A DNA stretch of 64,000 bases from Candidatus Bathyarchaeota archaeon (GCA_026014725.1 JAOZHV010000022.1:124001-188000), one strand, 5' to 3'. Positions 33,405 to 42,507 are shown, counted from the first letter of the stretch. Numbers and translations: made by a program. The notes: generated by a model from the letters alone, not told the origin.

Positions 33405-34485
33405 AGAATTCACAATAACCACTTTCGGGGAAAGCCACGGCAAAGTCGTAGGAGTAGTCGTGGACGGCTGCCCCGCAGGCTTACCGCTCACAGAAGCCGA
33501 TTTTCAAGAAGAGCTTGACCGCAGAATTCCAACAGAGCCAAAGATTGTTTCCGCAAGAGTCGAAAAAGACACTGCCAAAATCCTAAGCGGCGTTTTTAAC
33601 GGTTTCACAACTGGTGCGCCCATCGCTTTGACGGTTGAGAATAAGGAGACAAAGTCCAGCGATTACGAAGCCATCAAAGACCTGCCAAGACCTGGGCACT
33701 CTGATTATCCAGCACACGTCAGATACGGAGGCTTTAATGACTATCGCGGTGGCGGACGCTTCTCAGGTAGAGTCACCGTGGCGCTCATCATGGCTGGCAC
33801 CATAGCCAAAAAGCTGCTGGGTAGATACAACATTGACGTTCTAGCTTACACTGTGGCAATTGGCAACATTAAAAGTGATAAACGGTTTAGCGCTCAGGAA
33901 ATCCGCAAAAACCGTTACGAGGCAGCGACCCGTTGCCCCGATTTGGCGTGCGCAGAAAAGATGGAAGAAGCCATAGTCACCGCGAAAAGAGAAGGCGATA
34001 GCCTAGGCGGTATAGTTGAATGCATCGCGCTGAACATGCCTGTAGGGATTGGCGAGCCATTGTTCGACTCGTTAGATGCTGACTTAGCAAAGATGCTGTT
34101 CTGTATTCCCGCTGTGAAAGGTGTCGAGTTTGGCTCAGGCTTTGCAGCCGCTGGAATGCGAGGTTCAGAAGACAACGACGCTTTTCTCATCAAAAACGGG
34201 AAAGTTGTCACCTCAACCGAGCACGCAGGCGGAATTCTCGGCGGCTTATCAAGCGGCATGCCCATACGGATAAAAGTGGCAATTAAGCCCACGCCGTCCA
34301 TAAGCAAGCAACAGAAAACCGTTAACATCTGCTCAATGGAAGAAGCTACTCTGAGTGTAAAGGGCAGACATGACCCCTGCGTAGTTCCAAAGGCAGTGCC
34401 AGTAGTCGAAGCCACGGTTGCCATAACTTTAGCTGACCACCTGCTCCGTTCAGGTTTCATACCGAAGGTTCTCAAGGAGCATTAA
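33382..34485 (+). CDS. aroC: Chorismate synthase
   Basis: A 367-residue FMN-dependent enzyme that converts EPSP to chorismate. TTFGESHGKVVGVVVDGCPAG (near 12-33), LPRPGHSDYPAHVRYG and FNDYRGGGRFSGRVTVA (near 95-130) and KGRHDPCVVPKAVPVVEA (near 330) are signatures of the family. TTG start at 33382 with GGAG about 9 nt upstream, within aroA. Two bases separate it from the chorismate mutase gene. Confidence 0.96.
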   Translation: MAGNSIGKEFTITTFGESHGKVVGVVVDGCPAGLPLTEADFQEELDRRIPTEPKIVSARVEKDTAKILSGVFNGFTTGAPIALTVENKETKSSDYEAIKDLPRPGHSDYPAHVRYGGFNDYRGGGRFSGRVTVALIMAGTIAKKLLGRYNIDVLAYTVAIGNIKSDKRFSAQEIRKNRYEAATRCPDLACAEKMEEAIVTAKREGDSLGGIVECIALNMPVGIGEPLFDSLDADLAKMLFCIPAVKGVEFGSGFAAAGMRGSEDNDAFLIKNGKVVTSTEHAGGILGGLSSGMPIRIKVAIKPTPSISKQQKTVNICSMEEATLSVKGRHDPCVVPKAVPVVEATVAITLADHLLRSGFIPKVLKEH

Positions 34486-34487
34486 GC

Positions 34488-34748
34488 ATGGATGACATCG
34501 CAAAGTTGAGGAAGCGTATAGATGAAATTGATGACCAAATCCTTTTGGCGCTTTGTGAGAGGGTGAAAGTTTGCAAAGCCATCGGGGACTTGAAAAAAAG
34601 TCAGGGCATGCCGATTAAGGATGTATATAGGGAAAATGAGGTTTACAAGCGTATTAGCGAAAAAGCCGCTGAATTAGGCCTAGATAAAGGTCAAGTTGAG
34701 GCGGTTTACCGCGAAATAGTTAATATGTGCAGTGCTGTTCAAGAGTGA
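34488..34748 (+). CDS. Chorismate mutase (AroQ type)
   Basis: An 86-residue all-helical chorismate mutase that makes prephenate. LRKRIDEIDDQILLALCERVKVCKAIGDLKKSQGMPIKD is the typical first helix and loop, with the active-site arginine (residue 8) and the RVKVCKAIGDLKK basic positions. Helix 3 (KGQVEAVYREIVNMC) is complete. As a monofunctional protein it sits between chorismate synthase and the aminotransferase, feeding both tyrosine and phenylalanine branches. Confidence 0.9.
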   Translation: MDDIAKLRKRIDEIDDQILLALCERVKVCKAIGDLKKSQGMPIKDVYRENEVYKRISEKAAELGLDKGQVEAVYREIVNMCSAVQE

Positions 34749-34773
34749 GGACTCTTAACGGAGAGTTGACTCT

Positions 34774-35853
34774 ATGCTATATGAAATAAACGAGAAAGCC
34801 CTAAAACTTCAAAGTGAAGGAAAAAAGATAATTCGATTAAACCTTGGTGACCCAGACATGGCTACGCCGCCTGAGATAGTGGACGCTGCGTATGCGGCTA
34901 TGAAAGCTGGGAAAACCAAGTATTCATCCTCTTACGGCGAGCTAAAACTCAGGCAAAAACTTGCTGAAATCCACGATGTTAAAGTTGAGAACGTGGTTAT
35001 TACGCCTGGTTCTAAATGGGGCATATTCGCTACTATGTTCTTGATGATGAAGGGCGGCGGTAACGTCATTATTCCGACTCCTTACTGGACAGCTTACGAT
35101 TTGACAGCCAAAGCCATTGGCGCAAATACCAAACTGTTGCGAACCGAGCTTGAGAACGACTGGAAAGTTGACCTTGACAAGCTCGAAGACATGATTGACA
35201 AGGACACCCGCATGATAATACTCAACAATCCAAACAACCCCACAAGCAAGGTCATTGACCCCGAAACACTTGATGGCATAGTTGAAATCGCAAACAAGAA
35301 GGGCATCACCATCCTCTCTGATGAGGTTTACGGTACTATCGCATTCACGAGGACTAAAAGCATCCTTGAATACGACGGCGACTGCAGGCATATACTCTCA
35401 AACGGCTTTTCTAAAACCTTCACCATGACTGGCTGGCGCATCGGCTACATAATCGCCAACAAAATGCTAGTCGACAACATAACTAAACTCAACCAAATCA
35501 CCATAAACAACGTGCCGGTGTTCATTCAGGAGGCAGCCTTAAAAGGACTTGAAATACAACAGCAACTATCAACAGACATAAAAGAAGAGTACGAGGAACG
35601 GGCAAAGATGGCAAGTAAAATCTTAAGCGAAGCAGGGCTCTCCTTCTCAAAACCTGACGCGCCATTCTACGTGTTCCCAAAGCGTCCAGGCTTAGACTCT
35701 GAAAGGTTCGCTTTAGATCTGCTTGACAAAGGCGTGGCTGTTGCTCCGGGCACAGCGTTTGGCGATTACAGAGAGCACTTTAGAATTTCCTTGACTGCGC
35801 CAAGAGAAGAAATAAAGGAAGGTTTGGTTAAAATTAGTGAGGCTCTTGGATGA
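34774..35853 (+). CDS. Class I aminotransferase (aspartate or aromatic)
   Basis: A 359-residue PLP enzyme, fold type I. NLGDPDMATPPEI (near 25), the PLP-stacking PTPYWTAYD (near 95), LNNPNNPTSKV (near 150), SDEVYGTIAF (near 182) and the PLP lysine in NGFSKTFTMTGWRIGY (near 211) are clear. Its place between chorismate mutase and prephenate dehydrogenase suggests transamination of prephenate or aromatic ketoacids, or of aspartate. Start ATG 34774 follows GGAGAGTTGA. Overlaps tyrA by 4 bp. Confidence 0.9.
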   Translation: MLYEINEKALKLQSEGKKIIRLNLGDPDMATPPEIVDAAYAAMKAGKTKYSSSYGELKLRQKLAEIHDVKVENVVITPGSKWGIFATMFLMMKGGGNVIIPTPYWTAYDLTAKAIGANTKLLRTELENDWKVDLDKLEDMIDKDTRMIILNNPNNPTSKVIDPETLDGIVEIANKKGITILSDEVYGTIAFTRTKSILEYDGDCRHILSNGFSKTFTMTGWRIGYIIANKMLVDNITKLNQITINNVPVFIQEAALKGLEIQQQLSTDIKEEYEERAKMASKILSEAGLSFSKPDAPFYVFPKRPGLDSERFALDLLDKGVAVAPGTAFGDYREHFRISLTAPREEIKEGLVKISEALG

Positions 35854-36725
35854 AAATTGCCGTCATCGGCGCGGGAAAGATGGGTGTTTGGTTCGCCCGA
35901 TTTTTTCAATCCAAAGGTTACACTGTAACTTTAGCTGATAGAAAACAAGAAAAACTTTCTAAACTAAGAAAAGAATTACAAGTTGTCACTACCACTGATT
36001 TTAAGAAGGCAGTCCAAGGTGCCGACCAAATCCTGCTTTCTGTATCGATAAGTGCTTTTGAAGAAGTTGTCAAAGCAATCAGCCCAGCCGTCTGCAAAGG
36101 CCAAGTTGTTATGGATGTTTGCTCAATCAAAGAAACCCCCGTTACCATCATGCATAAGTACATCAAAGACGGCTTGGTTTTGGGGACGCATCCTGTTTTT
36201 GGTCCAGGAAGCAACGGCGTCAAACACAAAGCCTACGTCCTCACTCCAACCAACAGCAAAGAGCAAGAGTTCGCTGAGCAATTCAAACAGTGGCTGGAAA
36301 AAGAAGAAGCGCATGTTTTTGTCATGACGCCAAAAAAACATGATGAGTTAATGTCTGTTGTTTTGGGTTTGCCTCACTTTTTGGGTTTAGTTGCATGTGA
36401 AACGTTGCTTGAACAAAAAAATCTGGCTGAGACAAAAAAAGTCGCAGGCACCACCTACCGCATGCTCTTCACGTTGGCAGAAGCCACGGCACTGGAAACA
36501 CCTGACCTCTATGCAAACCTGCAGATGAACCTGCCTGAACTGAACAAAATTGAAGACCAATTTATGAGTAAAGCCCAAGAATGGCTCAGCCTAATAAAAG
36601 CTAAAGACTCCAACGCCATAGTCGAGCGAATGGAACAGCTAAAGAAGAAGCTGATGGCTTGTGACAGCGACTTTGAGAAATCCTACGAAGTCATGTATAA
36701 AATGCTGGAATCGACCGAAAAATAA
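35850..36725 (+). CDS. tyrA: Prephenate dehydrogenase
   Basis: A 291-residue NAD(P)-dependent enzyme for the tyrosine branch. IAVIGAGKMGVWFARFFQSKGY is the dinucleotide-binding start; ILLSVSISAFEEVVKAI, MDVCSIKETPVTIM (near 90) and GTHPVFGPGSNGVKHKAYVLTP (near 113) match TyrA. MSVVLGLPHFLGLV (near 170) leads into the helical dimerisation domain. It ends in charged helices without a recognisable ACT domain. The last clear aromatic-pathway gene on the plus strand. Confidence 0.93.
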   Translation: MKIAVIGAGKMGVWFARFFQSKGYTVTLADRKQEKLSKLRKELQVVTTTDFKKAVQGADQILLSVSISAFEEVVKAISPAVCKGQVVMDVCSIKETPVTIMHKYIKDGLVLGTHPVFGPGSNGVKHKAYVLTPTNSKEQEFAEQFKQWLEKEEAHVFVMTPKKHDELMSVVLGLPHFLGLVACETLLEQKNLAETKKVAGTTYRMLFTLAEATALETPDLYANLQMNLPELNKIEDQFMSKAQEWLSLIKAKDSNAIVERMEQLKKKLMACDSDFEKSYEVMYKMLESTEK

Positions 36726-36733
36726 GTGGTTCA

Positions 36734-37357
36734 ATGCCCAAGACGTTGCTTGTAAACTGTTACCTAAAAGGCACCAAAACCGAAGGTTTGCTGACAGCTA
36801 TAGAGCAATTCAGTCAATGCAAAGTTGTCCGATACGAAAAAATCAGTCCATGCTACCAAATTGACAAAGACATAGATTCAGTTGTTATAAGCGGTTCTGA
36901 AGCGAGAATAATTGACCCTTCACAGAGGGCACAATTCGAAGACGTATTAAGTTTAATTAAAACCTGCGAATTACCCCTTTTCGGCATCTGTTTTGGGCAT
37001 CAACTATTATGTTCAGCGTTCGGTGCCAACACAGGCAGTCTCCAAAACCCAGTTATCAACCGCTTTGAAAATATCCGAATAATTCACACTGACGAGTTAT
37101 TTGACGGCTTCAAAGAAGAGCACACAATACCCCTGTCCGAGTACCATAATGATTATGTCTTGAAAGAGGGATTGGACAACGCAGACTTCATGTTGCTGGC
37201 AGATTCTAGCTCATGTGAGGTGGAAGCGGTTAAACACAAAACAAAACCCTTCTACGGCGTCCAATTTCATCCCGAACGTATAAGTATAAATGGCGAACGA
37301 CATCCTGAAGGGCATAAAATTATTGGAAATTTCTATAAAAATGTGGTCAAACGGTAG
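36734..37357 (+). CDS. Class I glutamine amidotransferase
   Basis: A 207-residue triad amidotransferase. The nucleophile elbow is LFGICFGHQLLCSAFG (Cys near 85), and the histidine-glutamate pair is in FYGVQFHPER (near 178). These domains release ammonia from glutamine for a partner synthetase. It begins 8 nt after tyrA, so it may be the last gene of the aromatic operon, yet no partner subunit is present. The oxyanion glycine context is closest to stand-alone GMP-synthase or carbamoyl-type domains. Its substrate is unknown. Confidence 0.82.
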   Translation: MPKTLLVNCYLKGTKTEGLLTAIEQFSQCKVVRYEKISPCYQIDKDIDSVVISGSEARIIDPSQRAQFEDVLSLIKTCELPLFGICFGHQLLCSAFGANTGSLQNPVINRFENIRIIHTDELFDGFKEEHTIPLSEYHNDYVLKEGLDNADFMLLADSSSCEVEAVKHKTKPFYGVQFHPERISINGERHPEGHKIIGNFYKNVVKR

Positions 37358-37369
37358 AGGACAGTAGTT

Positions 37370-38182
37370 TTAGATAACTCTTGGGTAAGAGCCCAGAACT
37401 TTCACAAATGTCGCGTATTTTTCAAGCGCTTGCAGGGCTTCAGCACAGCGTTTCTCTGTCCGGTGACCCTCAAAGTCAAGGTAGAAGTTGTATTGCCAAG
37501 CAGTTTTCTTTGTGGGTCGTGATTCGATTCTGGTTAGATTGATGTTTCTTGACGCAAATTCACCCAGCGCGTGGTAGAGGGTTCCAGGCTCGTGTTTGCC
37601 TGAGAATATGATTGAGGTTTTATCATCTCCCGTTGGTGCTGCATCCTCATGTGAGAGCACAAGGAAGCGTGTGTAGTTTGCGGGGTTGTCGGCGATGTCT
37701 CTTACGAGGATTTTCATGCCGTAAAGGTCAGCGGCTTTTTCGCTTGCGATGGCAGCGGCATTTGCGAGGTTTTTCTCCCTTATGATTTTGACGGCTCCAG
37801 CAGTGTCGTAGGCTGGGATGATTTCCCACTTGTGCTTCTCCAAATACTTGCGGCACTGGGCAAGCGCTTGGGGATGTGAGTAGACGGTTTCTATGTCCTC
37901 AAACTTGGTCTGCGGATTGCCAATTAGAACGTGAGCGAGTTTTACTGCGACTTCGCCGCAGACTTTGAGGTCGTAAGTGAGGAATAAATCGTAGTTTTGG
38001 TTGACGCTGCCCTCAATGGAGTTTTCAATCGGAACCACACCATGCGGGGTAGCGCCTGTGTTCACGGATTCAAAGACATCACGAAAGTCCTTGCAGGGTA
38101 CTGGCTCTACTTTTCTGCCGAAGAACTTGTAAACAGCCATTTCGCTGTAAGCACCAGTTTCTCCCTGATAGGCTACTTTCAC
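37370..38182 (-). CDS. pheA: Prephenate dehydratase with ACT domain
   Basis: A 270-residue enzyme making phenylpyruvate. The periplasmic-binding-like catalytic domain (1-180) has YQGETGAYSEMAVYKFF, GVVPIENSIEGSVNQNYDLF and YTRFLVLS (the Thr-Arg-Phe motif). The ACT domain (about 190-270) has GTLYHALGEFASRNINLTRIESRPTKK, binding phenylalanine for feedback. It is the last gene of the branched-chain operon, overlapping leuA by 4 bp, not part of the aromatic operon whose end lies only 12 bp away. Confidence 0.95.
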   Translation of the reverse strand: MKVAYQGETGAYSEMAVYKFFGRKVEPVPCKDFRDVFESVNTGATPHGVVPIENSIEGSVNQNYDLFLTYDLKVCGEVAVKLAHVLIGNPQTKFEDIETVYSHPQALAQCRKYLEKHKWEIIPAYDTAGAVKIIREKNLANAAAIASEKAADLYGMKILVRDIADNPANYTRFLVLSHEDAAPTGDDKTSIIFSGKHEPGTLYHALGEFASRNINLTRIESRPTKKTAWQYNFYLDFEGHRTEKRCAEALQALEKYATFVKVLGSYPRVI

Positions 38183-39711
38183 TTTTTGTTTCCCTGCTTA
38201 CGATTCTTAAGTAGGCACTTGTTTATACCGTTTATCATCGCCTCAACACTTGCCATAACAATGTCTTCTCGTGCCGCGCGCGCTGAGACAACGTTGCCTC
38301 TCTCGTCTTCTACTTTTATGACGACCTCTGCGACTGCGTTTGAACCGCCCGTGATAGCTTCCAGTCGGTATTCGCTGAGGCGAATCTTTTCCAAGTTATT
38401 AGTTAACTTCTGGATAGCTTTCAAAACCGCGTCCACTGGGCCAACCCCTGTTTCCGCCGCAATGTACTCTTTTCCATCCAAAACCAAGCGTACGGATGCG
38501 GTTGGAATGACTTTTATGCCTGTTACCACTGCCAAATCGCACAAGTCAACGATTTTCTCTTCACCAATAACCTCACCCATGACGGCAGAGGTTAATGCCA
38601 GCAAGTCAGCGTCAGTGACCATTTTGCCTTTATCGCCTAAGTCTTTGACGCGCTGGACAATTTCTTTTAATTGTGTTTCATTGGGGTGGATGCCGATTTC
38701 TTCCAGCTCCGCTTTGATGCCGCGTGTTCCCGCCAATTTTCCAGCGACAAGTTTTCTGGTTCGCCCCACCAATTCGGGTTTTATGGGTTCGAATGTTAGG
38801 GGTTTTTCTGTTACTCCGCGCGTGTGTATGCCTGATTCATGCGCAAAGGCGTTTTCTCCGACTATGGCTTTGTTTGCCTGCACAGGTATGCCTGTTAAGG
38901 AGGCAACCATGCGGGAAGTGCTGTAGAGCAAACGTGTGTTCACACCTGTCTTGTACTTGTAAATCACATGCAGAGCCATGACTACTTCTTCGAGCGAGGC
39001 GTTTCCTGCGCGTTCGCCTAAGCCGTTGACTGCAACATGCACTTGGGAGGCGCCTGCTTCAACGGCGGCCAGAGAGTTTGCTACGGCTAATCCGAAGTCG
39101 TCGTGGCAGTGGATGCTTATTGGAACAGTGACTACTTTTTTGATTTCTTCAATCAGCTTGCTGGTTGTTTTAGGAATCATTATGCCGACTGTGTCAGGCA
39201 CGTTTAGGCTGTCCATGCCTGCATCCTGAGCTGCTTTACATACGCGTTTTAGGAAAGGCAACTCTGAGCGGGTGGCATCCATGGGTGAGAACTCGCATTT
39301 TATGCCATGCTTCTTCACGTACTCGATTGAATCCACCGTTGCAGATAGCACTTGCTCAGGAGTCAAATTTACTGCATACTTCATCTGTACAGGCGAAGTT
39401 GGGATGAAAACGTGGATTAAGTCAAGGTCACAGTCGATTGCAGCGTCAATGTCAGCTTTTGTTGCACGTGACAAGCCGCAGATTTTTGAGGTTAAGCCTG
39501 CGTGGGCAATTTCTTTGACGACTTTTTTTTCGCCTTCGGAAGAGCTTGGGAACCCTGCTTCGATTACGTCTACGCCTAGTTTGCTTAGTTGGCGTGCAAT
39601 CTCGATTTTGTCTTCAGCGGTTAAGGATACTCCGGGGGTTTGTTCTCCGTCTCTTAGGGTTGTGTCAAAAATGCGGATGGCTCTTGAATTTTTATTGTTC
39701 ATTTTCTTCAA
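38179..39711 (-). CDS. leuA: 2-isopropylmalate synthase / citramalate synthase family
   Basis: A 510-residue acyl-CoA aldol synthase. The TIM barrel begins IRIFDTTLRDGEQTPGVSLT (near 12) and has the metal-binding HCHDDFGLAVANSLAAVEAGA (near 205), GERAGNASLEEV (near 235) and HESGIHTRG (near 295). The C-terminal LeuA regulatory domain (about 380-500) carries leucine or isoleucine feedback sites. Leucine synthase and citramalate synthase cannot be separated with confidence by eye; the leuCDB neighbours suit both. Confidence 0.88.
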   Translation of the reverse strand: MKKMNNKNSRAIRIFDTTLRDGEQTPGVSLTAEDKIEIARQLSKLGVDVIEAGFPSSSEGEKKVVKEIAHAGLTSKICGLSRATKADIDAAIDCDLDLIHVFIPTSPVQMKYAVNLTPEQVLSATVDSIEYVKKHGIKCEFSPMDATRSELPFLKRVCKAAQDAGMDSLNVPDTVGIMIPKTTSKLIEEIKKVVTVPISIHCHDDFGLAVANSLAAVEAGASQVHVAVNGLGERAGNASLEEVVMALHVIYKYKTGVNTRLLYSTSRMVASLTGIPVQANKAIVGENAFAHESGIHTRGVTEKPLTFEPIKPELVGRTRKLVAGKLAGTRGIKAELEEIGIHPNETQLKEIVQRVKDLGDKGKMVTDADLLALTSAVMGEVIGEEKIVDLCDLAVVTGIKVIPTASVRLVLDGKEYIAAETGVGPVDAVLKAIQKLTNNLEKIRLSEYRLEAITGGSNAVAEVVIKVEDERGNVVSARAAREDIVMASVEAMINGINKCLLKNRKQGNKK

Positions 39712-40745
39712 CCAGTTTTCACTGTTAAAGCTGCAGCAATGGCTTCCGCCATTCCCACGGTCGTGGTGTTGCCGCCGCAGTCTGGAACAGTTTGACCGTT
39801 ACGTAACGCGTAGATTACTCCTTTTTCTATGGCTTGTCCTGCTTGTAAACATTTTTTGTCCTTGTATTTTTCGCCCAGCCAATCCATCATCATCTTTGCC
39901 GCAAGAATCATTGAGATGGGGTTTGCAGTGTGTTTTCCTGCCCTGTTGGGTGCTGAACCGTGAATTGGTTCGAATAGTGCGAAATCGTCGCCTACGTTTG
40001 CGCCTGGAGCCATACCTAACCCTCCGATTTGTTGCGCTGCTTCGTCGCTTAGGATGTCGCCGAACATGTTGCAGGTGCATAAGACGTCGAATTCTTGGGG
40101 TTCTTTGATTAAACGCATGGAAGCGGCGTCAACGTAGAGTTCGTTGAAGGCGATGTCTGGGTATTGTTTTGCTGTTTCGCGGCAGACGCTGGCGAACAAT
40201 CCGTCGGTTACTCGCATGACGTTTGCTTTGTGTATGGCGGTGACTTTCTTTTTGCCGTTGCGTAAACGTGCAATTTCGAAGGCTTTTTTTGCTATGCGTT
40301 CGCATGCTTTTCTGGTAATTAATCGTATGCATATGGTTGTGTTTGGGTCTAGGGTGTGTTCTAAGCCCTTGTAAACGTCTTCAGTGTTTTCTCTAACAAA
40401 GTACATGTCAATGTCTGGTCGCGCCACTGGAACGGCTGGGTAAGCTTTTATTGGTCGTAAGTTAGCATACAAATCAAACATTAAACGCAGTTTCACGATA
40501 ACGTCTGCTGCGCTTTCGCCCACTGGTCCCTTTAGGCAGGCGTGGGAATTCTTAATTTTTTCCACGGTGTCTAGGGGCAGTGCGACGCCTCGTTTGGCTA
40601 GTGTTGTGTCTCCTGCTTCTGCTTCGATGATTTGTAGTTTTATTCCAAAGTTTTTTTGCACTGAATCTAGGACTTTCAGGGTGGCTTCGGTTAATTCTGG
40701 TCCGATGCCGTCGCCTGGAATCAGGGATATTTTGTATTCTTTCAT
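39708..40745 (-). CDS. leuB: 3-isopropylmalate dehydrogenase family protein
   Basis: A 345-residue NAD(P)-dependent beta-decarboxylating dehydrogenase. ISLIPGDGIGPELT at the start, DMYFVRENTEDVYKGLEHT (near 112-130), KANVMRVTDGLF (near 170), VDAASMRLIKEP (near 205) and FGDILSDEAAQQIGGLGMAPGAN (near 228) are in family order. ENTEDVYKGLEH suits the isopropylmalate/isocitrate class; the operon favours isopropylmalate. It overlaps the leuA and leuD genes by 4 bp each. Confidence 0.92.
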   Translation of the reverse strand: MKEYKISLIPGDGIGPELTEATLKVLDSVQKNFGIKLQIIEAEAGDTTLAKRGVALPLDTVEKIKNSHACLKGPVGESAADVIVKLRLMFDLYANLRPIKAYPAVPVARPDIDMYFVRENTEDVYKGLEHTLDPNTTICIRLITRKACERIAKKAFEIARLRNGKKKVTAIHKANVMRVTDGLFASVCRETAKQYPDIAFNELYVDAASMRLIKEPQEFDVLCTCNMFGDILSDEAAQQIGGLGMAPGANVGDDFALFEPIHGSAPNRAGKHTANPISMILAAKMMMDWLGEKYKDKKCLQAGQAIEKGVIYALRNGQTVPDCGGNTTTVGMAEAIAAALTVKTG

Positions 40746-41242
40746 TTTTTATTTATTCTCCTTCGTAAATGTTCAATTAATCCGCCATCCGCAAAAATTT
40801 CCAATATGAATGGTGGAAGCTTGTCTACTTGGAATTTCTTGCCGTTTGACAGGTTCTCTATTTTACCTGCTTCGAAATCCACGGCTAACTCGTCGCCTGT
40901 CTTAACTGCGGCAGATATGCCCTTGCACTCGATGACTGGTAAGCCGATATTTATGGAGTTGCGGAAAAAGATTCTGGCGAAAGACTCTGCGATAACGCAT
41001 TTCACACCTGAATACTTTAGTGCCAAGGGCGCTTGCTCTCGGCTTGAGCCGCAACCGAAGTTTTTGCCGCCGACTACGATTACGCCTGCTTTAGCTTTGT
41101 TAACGAACTCTGTGTCTAAGCTTTCCAGTGCATGCTGGGCTAGCTCGTTTGGGTTAACAAGCGTTAAGTATTTGCCTGGCAAGATTACGTCTGTGTCGAT
41201 GTTGTTGCCGAACACTATAGCTTTCGCTTTGATGCTGGTCAT
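40742..41242 (-). CDS. leuD: 3-isopropylmalate dehydratase small subunit
   Basis: A 166-residue aconitase swivel-domain subunit. FGNNIDTDVILPGKYL (residue 12) and GKNFGCGSSREQAPLALKYSGVKCVIAESFARIFFRNSINIGLPVIE (near 58-105) are diagnostic. It works with LeuC in the isomerisation of isopropylmalate and probably of citramalate. Archaeal small subunits are stand-alone, as here. Overlaps leuC by 4 bp. Confidence 0.95.
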   Translation of the reverse strand: MTSIKAKAIVFGNNIDTDVILPGKYLTLVNPNELAQHALESLDTEFVNKAKAGVIVVGGKNFGCGSSREQAPLALKYSGVKCVIAESFARIFFRNSINIGLPVIECKGISAAVKTGDELAVDFEAGKIENLSNGKKFQVDKLPPFILEIFADGGLIEHLRRRINKK

Positions 41243-42507
41243 GCTTTTGCCTCCAATTGCTGTGCACTGGTGATTTTACCTGTTACTGCTGACGCGGCAA
41301 CGGTTGCAGGCGAAGCTAAATAGACGCTTGCCTGAGTGCTACCCATTCTTCCAATGAAGTTGCGGTTTGATGAACTGACACAGACTTCGCCTGCAGCTAA
41401 CAAGCCGATGTGCCCGCCTAAGCAGGGCCCGCATGCTGAACCGCACACTATGGCGCCTGCATCCGTGAAGATTTCCAGTAAGCCTTCTTGCATGGCTTGG
41501 CGGTAAACTTCTTGTGAAGCTGGAATTACAAGGGCACGCACGCCATCTTTGACCCGTTTGCCTTTCAGGACTTGGGCTGCTAAACGTAAGTCTTCGATGC
41601 GCCCGTTCGTGCATGAACCGATGAATGCTTGGTCTATTGGGACGTTGCCGACTTCTGAAACTGGCTTAACATTGTCAACTGATGAGGGGCAAGCAACCTG
41701 CGGCTCCATGTCCGACACATCAAATTCTACAGTGCGCTCGTAAACAGCATCAGCATCACTTTTCAGACCTGCAAAGTCTGGCATTGATTTGACTCTGCCT
41801 TGCAGAAACTTGCGCGTTGTCTCATCAGGCTCTACTATGCCATTCTTAGCGCCCATTTCTACTGCCATGTTACACAGTGTCATTCTACCTGCGATGCTCA
41901 TGTTTTTGACTGTTGGTCCCGTGAATTCTGCGCTTTTGTATATGGCGCCGTCTACGCTTAACTTGCCGATTATGTTTAGGATTAGGTCTTTTGGTGTAAC
42001 GTACTTTTGAAAGTCTCCAGTTACGTTTACTTTGATTGATGATGGGACTTTGAACCAGATTTTTCCTGTGGCGAAAACTGCGGCTGCTTCGGTTGAGCCG
42101 ATGCCTGTAGCGAAAGCTCCGAATGCTCCGTACGTGCAAGTGTGGGAGTCTGCGCCTACAATTACTGTACCTGGGACTACGTGCCCCTTCTCAGACATAA
42201 CTTGATGACAGATTCCACCCCTGCCTACATCATAGAATGGCAGGTTTTGTTCTTTGGCAAATTGTCGCATCGTCTTGTGCAGTTCTGCTGCCTTAACAGA
42301 TTCTGCGGGAACCTGATGGTCCAGAATTACAACTACTTTTTTGTTATCCCAAACTTTTTGTACGCCTATTTTTTTGAAGGCTTCCACAGCTAAAGGTCCA
42401 GTCAGGTCATGCACCATGACCACATCGACATTTGCATCGATGATTTCTCCGGGGTGCACGGCTTTTTTGCCTGAGGCTTTAGCCAAGATTTTTTCTGTGA
42501 TGTTCAC
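41239..42507 (-). CDS. leuC: 3-isopropylmalate dehydratase large subunit
   Basis: A 422-residue aconitase-family subunit. VMVHDLTGPLAVEAFKKIG (near 30), DHQVPAESVKAAELH (near 60), the ADSHTCTYGAFGAFATGIGSTE substrate segment (near 118), the 4Fe-4S ligands in FIGSCTNGRIEDLRLAA (near 300) and CGSACGPCLGGHIGLLAAGE (near 355) are present. GTG start after AGGAAATGA. The 95-nt gap from ilvN is the only notable internal spacing in this operon. Confidence 0.95.
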   Translation of the reverse strand: MNITEKILAKASGKKAVHPGEIIDANVDVVMVHDLTGPLAVEAFKKIGVQKVWDNKKVVVILDHQVPAESVKAAELHKTMRQFAKEQNLPFYDVGRGGICHQVMSEKGHVVPGTVIVGADSHTCTYGAFGAFATGIGSTEAAAVFATGKIWFKVPSSIKVNVTGDFQKYVTPKDLILNIIGKLSVDGAIYKSAEFTGPTVKNMSIAGRMTLCNMAVEMGAKNGIVEPDETTRKFLQGRVKSMPDFAGLKSDADAVYERTVEFDVSDMEPQVACPSSVDNVKPVSEVGNVPIDQAFIGSCTNGRIEDLRLAAQVLKGKRVKDGVRALVIPASQEVYRQAMQEGLLEIFTDAGAIVCGSACGPCLGGHIGLLAAGEVCVSSSNRNFIGRMGSTQASVYLASPATVAASAVTGKITSAQQLEAKA

